Position numbers and translations under genes: made by a program
Part shown: positions 56,701 to 64,000 of the stretch, piece by piece
Position numbering within the stretch: the stretch's first letter is position 1
Layout: each line of letters begins with the position of its first letter
From: Paraburkholderia largidicola
GTDB lineage: Bacteria > Pseudomonadota > Gammaproteobacteria > Burkholderiales > Burkholderiaceae
Assembly: GCF_013426895.1 (NCBI RefSeq)
Contig: NZ_AP023174.1
Coordinates: 2,170,001 to 2,234,000 of the forward strand
DNA: 64,000 nt
Direction of reading: 5' to 3'
The notes under the pieces: generated by a model
Databases searched by the model: none
What the model was told of the DNA's origin: nothing
What the model saw: the letters and a program-made list of their open reading frames with translations, nothing else

Positions 56701-57084
56701 GAGTTCGTAGCGCATCGGCGCGTCGGCGGCATCGAGGTAACTGCGCAGGCGCGGCGACCCATTCCACGGCCGCGCTTCATCGGCATCGCCGAGCAGACGG
56801 TAGCAGCGCCACACCAGCCGGTCCGGCGAGAAAGGCGAACTTTTCGGCACGTCCTTGATGACGCCGCCGATCTGCGTCCACAACCACTGCGCCAGGTAAC
56901 TGAACTGGATGTTCGCGCACACGCCCTGACGCGCGGCGATATCGAGTTCCAGCCGCCTCCGTACGGCCGCGCTCGGCACGATCACAGGTTGCGCCGTCCA
57001 TGGACTGGAAGGCGTGGCACCGAGTCCGTCGAGCAACGCGCCGACGAGGACATCGTACCGGTTCGAATAGAAAAGCTGGAGCAT
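53716..57084 (-). CDS. recC: Exodeoxyribonuclease V gamma subunit RecC
   Basis: 1122 aa from the ATG at 57084 (MLQLFYSNRYDVLVGALLD), the normal family start; the open frame upstream is not supported. RecC carries inactive helicase-like and nuclease-like folds and scans for Chi. Segments HVCHSLARQLEVLHDRLL, RIPYRITGLPPSQANPVARV and FSSLTSLRGLPFRIVCMLGM are typical. First gene of the operon; no ptrA lies between recC and recB, unlike E. coli. Confidence 0.94.
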   Translation of the reverse strand: MLQLFYSNRYDVLVGALLDGLGATPSSPWTAQPVIVPSAAVRRRLELDIAARQGVCANIQFSYLAQWLWTQIGGVIKDVPKSSPFSPDRLVWRCYRLLGDADEARPWNGSPRLRSYLDAADAPMRYELARRVATVLDHYLTYRPEWLLQWQKGGSIFASGAADDSGPRLTGASAAVREDERWQGALWRTLLGEVAGDAHSADAATPPAYRFLDEVRSLDLDAIARAEWPESVSVFALPTMPPLHIALLRELSRWIDVRVYAMNPCREFWFDIVSVGRVEALDAAGQLDYQEVGHPLLAEWARQTQAQLHMLHELTESAASSEASYFAENAAPTWLAAVQNGMLDLRDERELDTQPEERGIEVHVCHSLARQLEVLHDRLLGWFDEFDDLQPSDVLVTLPDLGAAGPLIDAVFGTAPSGDTRRIPYRITGLPPSQANPVARVLLDWLALPERNVGAPELIEWLRVDAIAARYGIDAAALEDIQEWLAAAGARRGLAPVPPADSAIPVARHTFADALTRLFLGYAMPEGGQPVDAWLPVEGADGSDAELLGRLASFVDDVDAFARRCADDMTPVEWTQLLLEVLGRCFDGGVDFADSVSTVRDAVDAMSDAMRAGAGESALPAAVVRTALSEALDDPARGGVPWGSVTFSSLTSLRGLPFRIVCMLGMDDGVLPSLARADEFDLMAAFGKAGDRQRRDDERNLFLDLLLAAQDRLLIAYTGRSIRDNAPLPPAALVDELLDHLARVSSAEDASPVELDSARRAFIVEHPLQPFASDYFNAKSGLFTYDTDRAELAALLAAPSGEAPAPFFDAPLPAVLNEPVPFDDFQRFWRHPARALLRDRLGIVLSDAQGELLDMEPFELDFAGRDALAERLLPALLDTDFDSAAFERVQRVAEASPELPGGATGAVWRTRELSALRGLADRVRREVASGVTRLPFSLDIDARWPDTGDIALFGPHDSTLRKTSEGPLQLQGTLNLLTPTGQVVFRYARPTARDYLSAWLSHLVYCASLPDGPRRTVWHASGESFELAPVEKPLDQLAPLAALFSAGRALPLRFFPKSAWAKISDGDSAAQGAWISDRVRGESDDAALRIAFRGTTLTLDEPFGTLAAIVFKPLVAHLRSAS

Positions 57085-57307
57085 GGAATGGCTTGGAACA
57101 GGCGGCGCCGCGCTGATGCACGGGCCGTGTGAAGAAACGATGCGACAGCATAACAAACGCATTCGCAGACACGAAACCTGGCCATCCGGCAGATGGTCCG
57201 GGCATGGGCAAATCAGTTAGACTCGACGGCAGTTCGAGCTGGGAACAGACCGGGCTTCTGATCCAGATGCATCATCAACATATAGACACGAGACACCCAG
57301 GCGGTCG

Positions 57308-59749
57308 ATGCGCTATTCAGTCGAAATCAAGAAGTTTCTGTATAGCCAGTACTTTTATGGCGGCTTGCGCATCGCAGTGGGCGTGTCGCTGCCCGCCGTC
57401 CTTTGTCTGATCGTGTTTCACAACCGCGAGCTCGGCTTCACGATCGCCACGGGCGCGCTCGGCGCGTGCGCCGTCGACATGCCGGGCCCGCTCAAGTACA
57501 AGCACAACGAGATGCTCGCGTGCAGCGTGATCGGCTTTCTCGCGGCGCTCGCCACCGGGCTGGCCACCGTCAATCCCGTCGCGCTGTGGTGCACCGTCGT
57601 GCCGCTCACCTTCGTGCTGTCGCTGATCGTCGTGTACGGCAACCGCTGGCCGCAGATCAGCTTCGCGACGCTCTTCATGATGGTCGTCACGCTCGAAGAG
57701 CACTTCACGCCGATGCAGGCGCTCATCAACGCGTCGTGGATACTCGTAGGCGGACTGTGGTTCACCTACTGGTCGACCTTCGTGAGCCGCTGGATGATGT
57801 ACCGGATCGAGCAGCAGGCGCTCGCCGAGAGCGTGTTCGCCCTCGCCGACTATCTGCTCGCGCGCGCGGACTTCTTCGACCTCGACAACGATCTCGACGA
57901 GTGCTACCGCAACCTCGTTGCGAAGCAGATCGCGGCCGTAGCAATGCAGGACGCCGCGCGCGACATCGTGCTGCGCAACCTGCCCAAGCTGAAGAGCGGC
58001 CGCTTGCAGCCACGCCGCGCGACGCTCTTCAACCTGTTCATCCACACCGTCGATCTGCACGAGCAGTTCGTCGGTGCGCATACCGACTACCCGCTCGTGC
58101 GCAATACGTTCGGCGGCTCGGACCTCCTGATCTTCTATCGCGATCTGATCCGCAAGGCGGCCGCGGACCTCGAAGACATCGGTCTCGCCGTGCTGCAGAA
58201 CGAGCCGCCGCGCGCGCGGATCAACGTGAAGGCAGAGTTGCGCGCGATCGAATACGAAATCGAGCAGATGCGCAAGCAGGACTTGCCGAAGAAGAATCCG
58301 GAAGCCTACTCGACCGTCTCGGCTTCGTTCAGACGCGTGTGGAGCGCGACGCGCCTGATCGACCGGATGCGCAAGAACCTGGCGAACGAAGAAAGCACGA
58401 AGGAAACCGATCTGCGCATCGACCAGGCGCTTACGCGTTTCGTGTCGAGCCGCCGCGTGCCGTTCGGCTCGATCTTCTCCAACCTGACGATGGCGTCGCC
58501 CAGCTTCCGGCACGCGTTGCGCATGACGATCGCCGTCGCGATCGGCTTCTGGCTCGGACGCCTGTTGCCGCTCACCAATGCCTACTGGATCGTGATGACG
58601 ACCGTCATCATTCTGAAACCCGGTTACTCGCTGACCAAGCAGCGCAACGGCCAGCGTATCGTCGGCACGCTGATCGGCTGCGCGGCGAGCATCGCGCTCA
58701 TCATGAGCGTGAAGGAACCGCATATTCTCATCATCGTGATGTTCGCGTGCATGGTGATGAGCTACAGCCTGCTGCTGTTCAACTACACGGCGAGCGTCGT
58801 GTTCACGTCGTCGTATGTGCTGCTGATGTTCCATCTGCTTGCGCCCGGCAGCCTGCATATCATCGGCGAGCGTGCCATCGACACGGTCGTCGGCTGCGCG
58901 ATCGCGATTGCCGCGAGCCATCTGTTCCCGTATTGGGAATATCGGCTGATGGGCAAGCTCGTCAACGACATGATCGCCGCGATGCGCAGCTATCTGGAGG
59001 CGAGCTGGTGGTGGGGAGGCAAGCCGGCCGCGGCCGTCATCTCGCCTTCCGCGCTAACGGAAGCGGCCGCGCTGGCGCCCGCCGTGGCCGTCGCGGAAAT
59101 TGTCGCGAGCGGCGCCAACGGGATTGGGGAAACCTTCGGCAACGCTGCTGCTGCGGCACCGAATGCATCAGGAGCGGCAACCGCATCTGCTGCTTCGCCA
59201 GGCGCTACGGCCAAAACATCAGCGCCCACGCCCGCCGCCGCTGCCGCCGCGAGCGCGCTCGATCGCGACTACCGCTACCGGCTCGCGCGCAAGAACGTGC
59301 ATGTCGCGTTCGCCAATCTCGGCCAGGCCTTTCAACGGATGATGCTCGAACCCAAGTCCGCGCAGAAGTTCGTGCCGGAACTGAACGACCTGCTCGTCCG
59401 CTCTCACGTACTCGCCTCGCAGATCACGGCGGTCGCGCCGTTGTTGCGCACGTCGTCCCAACAGATGGGCGGGCCGTCGCATCAGCCCTTGCAACGCGCG
59501 CTGACGGTGATCCGCGACAACCTTGCGAAAGCCGAAGAAGGCGACCCGCCTCCCGCCGATCAGGTCGACATTTCGAAGCAGTCGACGCGTGAACTCGATG
59601 CGATGGTGATCGAAGCGGAACGCTCGCCCGACTACACGCCGGACGCCGTGCATGATCTGAAACTGCTCGCGCATCAGTGCAAGCAGATGCTGGCCGCGTC
59701 GTTTCAGATTCGCAAGGATGCGGGCGTGATCCGTTTGCCCGAGAACTGA
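57308..59749 (+). CDS. FUSC-family inner-membrane protein (YccS/YhfK-like)
   Basis: 813 aa. Two blocks of membrane helices (about 18-165 and 400-540) each followed by a soluble domain, the FUSC/aromatic-acid-exporter layout. Markers: SLPAVLCLIVFHNRELGF near the start and FWLGRLLPLTNAYWIVMTTV with ILKPGYSLTKQRNGQRIVGT in the second block. An Ala/Pro/Ser-rich stretch at about 605-655 links the halves of the second soluble domain. Such proteins may export aromatic acids or affect the envelope; the substrate is unknown. Divergent from recC with a weak ribosome site. Confidence 0.85.
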   Translation: MRYSVEIKKFLYSQYFYGGLRIAVGVSLPAVLCLIVFHNRELGFTIATGALGACAVDMPGPLKYKHNEMLACSVIGFLAALATGLATVNPVALWCTVVPLTFVLSLIVVYGNRWPQISFATLFMMVVTLEEHFTPMQALINASWILVGGLWFTYWSTFVSRWMMYRIEQQALAESVFALADYLLARADFFDLDNDLDECYRNLVAKQIAAVAMQDAARDIVLRNLPKLKSGRLQPRRATLFNLFIHTVDLHEQFVGAHTDYPLVRNTFGGSDLLIFYRDLIRKAAADLEDIGLAVLQNEPPRARINVKAELRAIEYEIEQMRKQDLPKKNPEAYSTVSASFRRVWSATRLIDRMRKNLANEESTKETDLRIDQALTRFVSSRRVPFGSIFSNLTMASPSFRHALRMTIAVAIGFWLGRLLPLTNAYWIVMTTVIILKPGYSLTKQRNGQRIVGTLIGCAASIALIMSVKEPHILIIVMFACMVMSYSLLLFNYTASVVFTSSYVLLMFHLLAPGSLHIIGERAIDTVVGCAIAIAASHLFPYWEYRLMGKLVNDMIAAMRSYLEASWWWGGKPAAAVISPSALTEAAALAPAVAVAEIVASGANGIGETFGNAAAAAPNASGAATASAASPGATAKTSAPTPAAAAAASALDRDYRYRLARKNVHVAFANLGQAFQRMMLEPKSAQKFVPELNDLLVRSHVLASQITAVAPLLRTSSQQMGGPSHQPLQRALTVIRDNLAKAEEGDPPPADQVDISKQSTRELDAMVIEAERSPDYTPDAVHDLKLLAHQCKQMLAASFQIRKDAGVIRLPEN

Positions 59750-59761
59750 AGCGCGTCGCGC

Positions 59762-59968
59762 TTACTGCGACGCGCCCTTTGCCGCATTGACGGCAGCCGC
59801 CGCCGCGGAGGCTGCTGGCGCCGTCGAATCGGCGGGATTTTCGCGGTCGTACTCGCGCTTTTCGGAAATCGCGTTGTAGAGAATCGTCGCGATCACCAGC
59901 AACACGACAACGACGATAAACACTGCGATGCCCAGCGTCGGGTTCTTCTTCTTGCGCGGATCGTTCAT
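59762..59968 (-). CDS. Small single-pass membrane protein
   Basis: 68 aa from the ATG at 59968. A basic start (MNDPRKKKNPT) is followed by one strongly hydrophobic helix (about 12-31), then a charged and Ala/Ser-rich tail. Topology by charge: N-terminus inside. It is convergent with the FUSC gene, 12 bases from its stop. No known family recognised. Confidence 0.65.
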   Translation of the reverse strand: MNDPRKKKNPTLGIAVFIVVVVLLVIATILYNAISEKREYDRENPADSTAPAASAAAAAVNAAKGASQ

Positions 59969-60103
59969 GTGTCGGGCTCTGCTTGCAGGTTGATGCGGCG
60001 GAGCGGGCATTCTACGCCGAAGCACCTTGCGCGCGGCTTGCAGTCCGGCACGCCCGCGCGGTGACGGAACCACCTCGTCGCGACGCGAAACCAACCGGCA
60101 GCG

Positions 60104-60586
60104 CTAACGGCTTTCCGCAACCACCGACGCCCGCACCGGCAACGCCGTCGAATACTTGATCTGTTCCATCGCGAAGCTGGAACTCACATCGTAGAGCGGC
60201 ACGGCACGGATCAGTTGCTTGTAGACGCGGTCGTAATCGTCGATGTCCGAGACGACGACGCGCAGCAGGTAGTCGGTCTCGCCGCTCATCCGGTAGACCT
60301 CGACCACTTCGGGAATGTCCTGCACCGCGCGCGTGAAATCCTGCGCCCAGGCCTCCGTGTGCTGGTTCGTGCGCACGGCGACGAATACCGTCGTGCCGAC
60401 GCCCAGCTTGCGCGGGTCGCACAGCGCGACCTGCGCGCGGATCACGCCCGCTTCCTTGAGCCGTTGCACCCGCTTCCAGCATGGCGTCTGCGACAGGTTC
60501 ACCCGCGCCGCGAGTTCCGCGATCGGCATCGTCGCGTCTTCCTGCAGGAGTTCGAGCAGCCGCCGATCAATGATGTCCATTCCCAT
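60104..60586 (-). CDS. Lrp/AsnC family transcriptional regulator
   Basis: 160 aa from the ATG at 60586 (a second ATG two codons on is possible). HTH with DIIDRRLLELLQEDATMPIA and AARVNLSQTPCWKRVQRLKE; a C-terminal RAM/Lrp ligand domain with MSGETDYLLRVVVSDIDDYDRV. It should bind amino acids and form octamers or tetramers. A perfect Lrp-type box sits 14 bases before its start, suggesting autoregulation and control of the divergent cupin gene. Confidence 0.9.
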   Translation of the reverse strand: MGMDIIDRRLLELLQEDATMPIAELAARVNLSQTPCWKRVQRLKEAGVIRAQVALCDPRKLGVGTTVFVAVRTNQHTEAWAQDFTRAVQDIPEVVEVYRMSGETDYLLRVVVSDIDDYDRVYKQLIRAVPLYDVSSSFAMEQIKYSTALPVRASVVAESR

Positions 60587-60599
60587 CTTTCCACCCAGA

Positions 60600-60614
60600 T
60601 AGAAAATTATTCTA
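60600..60614. promoter_or_regulatory. Perfect Lrp consensus box between lrp-like and cupin genes
   Basis: TAGAAAATTATTCTA matches all 15 positions of the E. coli Lrp consensus YAGHAWATTWTDCTR and is itself palindromic. It lies at about +14 to +28 of the likely lrp-like start site. Confidence 0.75.
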
Positions 60615-60634
60615 TTTCTCGTCAAGACGAGGGA

Positions 60635-60640
60635 ATTATA
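60635..60640 (-). promoter_or_regulatory. -10 element of the lrp-like gene
   Basis: Minus strand TATAAT, a perfect -10 hexamer; the -35 (TTGCGC with 16 bases) is weak. Start would be near 60628, upstream of the Lrp box. Confidence 0.5.
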
Positions 60641-60667
60641 TGAAAACTCTTTCTCCGCGCAAATCGG

Positions 60668-60673
60668 TATAAA
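60668..60673 (+). promoter_or_regulatory. -10 element of the cupin gene
   Basis: TATAAA on the plus strand, about 50 bases before the cupin ATG; no clear -35, so activation by a regulator is plausible. Confidence 0.4.
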
Positions 60674-60718
60674 TGAGGTCAGTTCTGATCTCGAAAAACA
60701 ACGTCCGCGGAGCCTTCC

Positions 60719-61351
60719 ATGAACCCGTCAGCCGGCCTGATCACACGCGAATCCTCGATGGCCGAAACCCCTCCCGTCGCCTGCGGCATCCCCGCAGCGG
60801 GCGCGATCTCACAACTGTGCGCGACGCTCGACGCCGCCTTCGACGCCTGCGCCGGCACCGATGATCCGTCGCGGCACGCGGCCTTCGCGCGCAGCGTGCG
60901 CGCGGCGCTTGCCGAAGCGGCCGCCGACGCGTCGCTGCTCACCGATGCGCAACGCGAAGGCGCCGCAGCCTGCTATCGCCGTCATCTGCTCGCCGTCGAT
61001 CCACAAGGCCGCTATGCCATCGCCGCGCTCGTCTGGATGCCCGGCCAGGCGAGCCCGGTTCACGCGCATCACACATGGTGCGGCTATGCAGTGATCGACG
61101 GCACGCTGACGGAAACCATCTACGACTGGCACGCAGACACCGATTGCGCGACACCCGCGCGCGACCAGTTGCGCGAACCAGGCGCCGTGTCGTTCACGCG
61201 CTCGGGCCGCACGGGCATCCATCGGCTCGGCAATTGCAGCGGGAATGCCGCCGTCTCGCTGCACATCTACGGCGTGCCCGGCGAACAGATCACGACGCAT
61301 GTGAACGACATCGTGCGCGTCGCCGACAGTATGCAGGCCGTTGCCGCCTAG
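60719..61351 (+). CDS. Cysteine dioxygenase-like cupin
   Basis: 210 aa, ATG at 60719 with GGAG 6 nt upstream. Cupin motif 1 HAHHTWCGYAVIDGTLTE (H115, H117) and motif 2 AVSLHIYGVPGEQ supply the three-His iron site of cysteine/thiol dioxygenases. It would oxidise L-cysteine or a related thiol such as 3-mercaptopropionate to a sulfinate with O2. Which thiol is used cannot be decided here. Divergent from an Lrp/AsnC regulator with an Lrp box between, so regulation by an amino acid is likely. A strong terminator follows. Confidence 0.8.
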   Translation: MNPSAGLITRESSMAETPPVACGIPAAGAISQLCATLDAAFDACAGTDDPSRHAAFARSVRAALAEAAADASLLTDAQREGAAACYRRHLLAVDPQGRYAIAALVWMPGQASPVHAHHTWCGYAVIDGTLTETIYDWHADTDCATPARDQLREPGAVSFTRSGRTGIHRLGNCSGNAAVSLHIYGVPGEQITTHVNDIVRVADSMQAVAA

Positions 61352-61389
61352 GTACGCACCGCCTCATCCGCGCGCTGTACCCATCAAAC

Positions 61390-61423
61390 GAAAGGCGTCA
61401 CGCATGAACGCGTGACGCCTTTC
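61390..61423. terminator. Bidirectional terminator between cupin and MscS genes
   Basis: GAAAGGCGTCACGC, 6-base loop, GCGTGACGCCTTTC; the genes converge on it. Short T-runs. Confidence 0.75.
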
Positions 61424-61445
61424 TCATACAAACCTTCATCCTCTT

Positions 61446-64000
61446 TCACGTCTTTCCGCCATCGCCCGCCGTTGGAATCTGCGGCGGCACGGATGCCGTT
61501 TGTCCCGTCGATGGCGGCGCCGGACGTGGCTCATGCGACACGTCGCGCGCCGGCGGCATGGCACCGCCCTTCTTCGGCCTGAACGGCGTCGTCGTGCCCG
61601 TCGCGGATTCGCGCATGTGTGCCTCGTGCTGCGCGTGTTCCTCCTCCCGCAACACCTCGCCCACTTCGTCACCGCGCGACGTATGTACGCGCATCTGCGG
61701 CACGGGAATCTCGATGCCCGCTTCGTCCATCTTGCGCTTCAGGCGCAGATTGAACGCGCGCGCCACGCTCCACTGCTGCAGCGGACGCGTCTTGATCTGC
61801 CCTTTGACGACCATCCAGTTCGGGTCGAAGCGGTCGAGTCCCCACACTTCGACGGGGCCGAGCATCTCGCGACGGTAACGGAAATCGGCCATCAGGTCTG
61901 CGCCGACCGCGCGAATCAGTTGCGTGACCTCGTCGACATCGGCGGAAAACGGCACGCGCACTTCGAATACCGCATACGCGAAATCGCGCGACAGGTTCTT
62001 CACGATCTTGATCTGCGAGAACGGAATGGCATGGATCGCGCCCTGGCCGTCGCGCAACCGCACGGTGCGGATCGACAGATATTCAACGGTACCCGCGTGT
62101 CCGCCGTCGATATCGATCCAGTCGCCGACCGAGATCGTGTCCTCGATGATGATGAACAGGCCTGTAATCAGGTCGCTCACCAGCGACTGCGCGCCGAAAC
62201 CGATCGCCAGACCGATCACGCCCGCGCCCGCCAGCAGCGGCGTCACGTTGATGCCGAGATTGGCCGCCGTGACGATGCCCGCAATTGTCAGGATCGTCAC
62301 GAACAGCACATTGCGAACGAGCGGGAGCATGGTGCGCGCGCGCATGCTCGGGTTCTTCGACTTGTTGCGCGGGCCGCTTGGATTGACGGCTTCCTGGATC
62401 GCCGTGTCGATCAGGATCCACACGAGCCACGACACGAACACCGTGATCAGGATCGCCGTCAACGCGTGCGCGATGCCGCGCGCCGTGACGCTTTCTTCGA
62501 TGATCTGCGCAAGCGACACGTCCCACAGGCGCGACGCGAATTCGAAGTACGCGAGCCAGACGAACAGCGTGATCAGCGTGCCCGCGAAACGCAACAGACG
62601 CGTCAGATAAGGCGAGCGGCGCCGACGGCGCGTATTGCGAGGCCGCGTCACGCGCAGCACGATGGCCGACAGGAAGAACGCGAGCACCAGCAGCAGCGCC
62701 GTCACGACGGAAATCTGCAACACATTCTCACCGCTGCCGATGCCGCCGATCGTCGCGATCACGGAAGCCGTCGCGAGCACGAGCATCGGCACGTGCCAGA
62801 GCGACGCGAGCACTTCGAAGCCGTCGGTAGCGGCCTTGTGATCGTGGCGCTGTTCGTAAGCGCGATTGCGGATCAGGTGCGCGACGGGACGGCGAAATGC
62901 GAGCGCGAAGTACGCGGTCAACACGGCTGCCGTCATGTTCGAAACGGTCGACACGAGCGCCGCGAGATTGGTGCCGAGTTCATGCGCGACGTCGTAATTG
63001 ACGGCGGCGTCGCCGAGCGCGCTGCAGATGCCGATCGCGAACAGCGGCCGGCGCGCCTGCTCGATCAGCACGCGTACGGCGGCACGTCGATGGCCCGAGC
63101 CGAACAGCGAGAACATGATCAGGCAGATTGCCGAGAACACGGCGCCCGCGACGATCGCATACGCGATCACCATCGCGATCGTGCGGCCGAGTGAATCGGG
63201 CATCGAGCGCACGAACATCAGCGCCGCGACGAACGCGACGATCCACGGCCCGACGCGGCGCAGCGCGAAGATCAACAGTTCGCGCGTGGTCGGATTGGGA
63301 TCGAGCCGCACGACGATACCAAAGCGCGCGTGAATCCTGCGCTGCAGGTAAATCAGGCCCGCCGCGCACGCACCCCACCCCGCGAGCACGGCGATCATGT
63401 TCAGCAACACGCGGCCAAAGTGCTCGCGCCCCTGGCTCGTGACGATCGTATAGATTTCGTTGCCCGCCGCGTTGAAGCGGCCCGACCAGTAATTGAGCGG
63501 TGAGCGCCCTTGCTGCACGTCGGTTTCGAACGAGGCAATGCCCGCGGCGATCGCGCCGAGCAGGCCGGCGCTCGACGGCGCGCTGGCGGACACGGGCGGC
63601 CCGACCGTCTTGGTCGCGTCGCGCAGTTTTTTCAGCTGCGTGACGAGCGCGGTGCGCTGGCGGTCGCTGTCGAGTGTCGTGATCACGCTGTCGAGCGATT
63701 TCTCCAGCTCGGCCTGGCTGGCGGGCGACGGCGCCGATGCCGCATCCGCCGCCGACGCGCCCGACGCGGGCGCCGCCGTCGAGACCGTCGCGCTATTGAT
63801 CAGGCTCTGCAGCGCGGGAATCATCGGCGCGCCGGGTGTGGCACCCGCGGCGTGCGCGGTGCCCGGCATGCCGAGGCACGCGCCAGCGAGCGCGAACCAC
63901 AGGCACAAGGCGGACGCGAGCGCACCCGAACGCCCCCGGCGCAATGCTCGGGCGTGCGAAAAGAATTGGGATAAAGCGCGAAAAACGGCGTCAATCGCCA
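61446..64000 (-). CDS. Large MscS-family mechanosensitive channel (5' end not in window)
   Basis: At least 832 aa when counted from a TTG at 63944, but the frame has no stop up to base 64000 and that TTG lacks a ribosome site, so the true start is probably outside. A signal peptide-like segment ends near GTAHAAG; an Ala/Ser-rich periplasmic stretch follows, then about 10 membrane helices and the MscS core (GAGVIGLAIGFGAQSLVSDL, then TISVGDWIDIDGGHAGTVEYL). The cytoplasmic C-terminus ends in a Pro/Thr tail. Layout fits YbiO/MscM-like large channels that open under osmotic downshock. Confidence 0.88.
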   Translation of the reverse strand, partial: AIDAVFRALSQFFSHARALRRGRSGALASALCLWFALAGACLGMPGTAHAAGATPGAPMIPALQSLINSATVSTAAPASGASAADAASAPSPASQAELEKSLDSVITTLDSDRQRTALVTQLKKLRDATKTVGPPVSASAPSSAGLLGAIAAGIASFETDVQQGRSPLNYWSGRFNAAGNEIYTIVTSQGREHFGRVLLNMIAVLAGWGACAAGLIYLQRRIHARFGIVVRLDPNPTTRELLIFALRRVGPWIVAFVAALMFVRSMPDSLGRTIAMVIAYAIVAGAVFSAICLIMFSLFGSGHRRAAVRVLIEQARRPLFAIGICSALGDAAVNYDVAHELGTNLAALVSTVSNMTAAVLTAYFALAFRRPVAHLIRNRAYEQRHDHKAATDGFEVLASLWHVPMLVLATASVIATIGGIGSGENVLQISVVTALLLVLAFFLSAIVLRVTRPRNTRRRRRSPYLTRLLRFAGTLITLFVWLAYFEFASRLWDVSLAQIIEESVTARGIAHALTAILITVFVSWLVWILIDTAIQEAVNPSGPRNKSKNPSMRARTMLPLVRNVLFVTILTIAGIVTAANLGINVTPLLAGAGVIGLAIGFGAQSLVSDLITGLFIIIEDTISVGDWIDIDGGHAGTVEYLSIRTVRLRDGQGAIHAIPFSQIKIVKNLSRDFAYAVFEVRVPFSADVDEVTQLIRAVGADLMADFRYRREMLGPVEVWGLDRFDPNWMVVKGQIKTRPLQQWSVARAFNLRLKRKMDEAGIEIPVPQMRVHTSRGDEVGEVLREEEHAQHEAHMRESATGTTTPFRPKKGGAMPPARDVSHEPRPAPPSTGQTASVPPQIPTAGDGGKT

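Overview
The window is high-GC chromosomal DNA of a beta-proteobacterium of the Burkholderia sensu lato group (most like Paraburkholderia or Caballeronia). This rests on codon use, on the gene order odhA-odhB-lpdA-zapE, rimP-nusA-infB-rbfA-truB and recC-recB-recD, and on intergenic repeats I remember as common in these genomes. It is mostly conserved housekeeping DNA. The accessory parts are a Tad/Flp pilus locus beside a lipoprotein/TpsB operon, one IS30 insertion, and two stand-alone IS5-type N-terminal domain genes.

Layout. 1-5000 (minus): Tad/Flp pilus genes in transcription order flp, cpaA, tadE, cpaB, cpaC, cpaE; the cluster runs off the left edge, where cpaF/tadB/tadC would be expected. 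5000-11000 (plus, divergent): two paralogous Gly/Val/Thr-rich lipoproteins, a FhaC/ShlB-type outer-membrane transporter and a DUF2147 protein. The gap between the two units holds a perfect sigma-54 promoter facing the lipoproteins, a weaker sigma-54-like element facing flp, and a cluster of CGTTAC motifs between them. 11100-19000 (minus): an IS5-like N-terminal domain gene, zapE and the 2-oxoglutarate dehydrogenase operon, with stem-loops in its gaps. 19100-26300: typA, then a divergent MarR / outer-membrane factor / EmrA / EmrB efflux operon. 26300-28100: two inverted copies of an intergenic repeat, one split by an intact IS30 element with a 2-bp target duplication. 28100-38000 (minus): truB, rbfA, infB, nusA, rimP, rluB, scpB. 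38200-40500: an aminotransferase and a LysR regulator. 40500-48000: small or little-known genes, including the second IS5-like domain gene, a YdcF/DUF218 protein, an ABM monooxygenase, a lone EAL phosphodiesterase and ArfB. 48000-57100 (minus): recC-recB-recD with start/stop overlaps. 57300-64000: a FUSC membrane protein, an Lrp/AsnC regulator divergent from a cysteine-dioxygenase-like cupin around a perfect Lrp-type box, and a large MscS channel whose frame is open at the right edge.

The most interesting region is 4.7-11 kb. A pilus operon and a surface-lipoprotein/transporter operon diverge from what looks like one sigma-54 control region, so a single enhancer-binding protein could switch both surface programmes. 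The lipoproteins have no typical TPS exoprotein signature, so what the TpsB-like pore carries is open. All functional calls are from reading the sequence; no database search was run.
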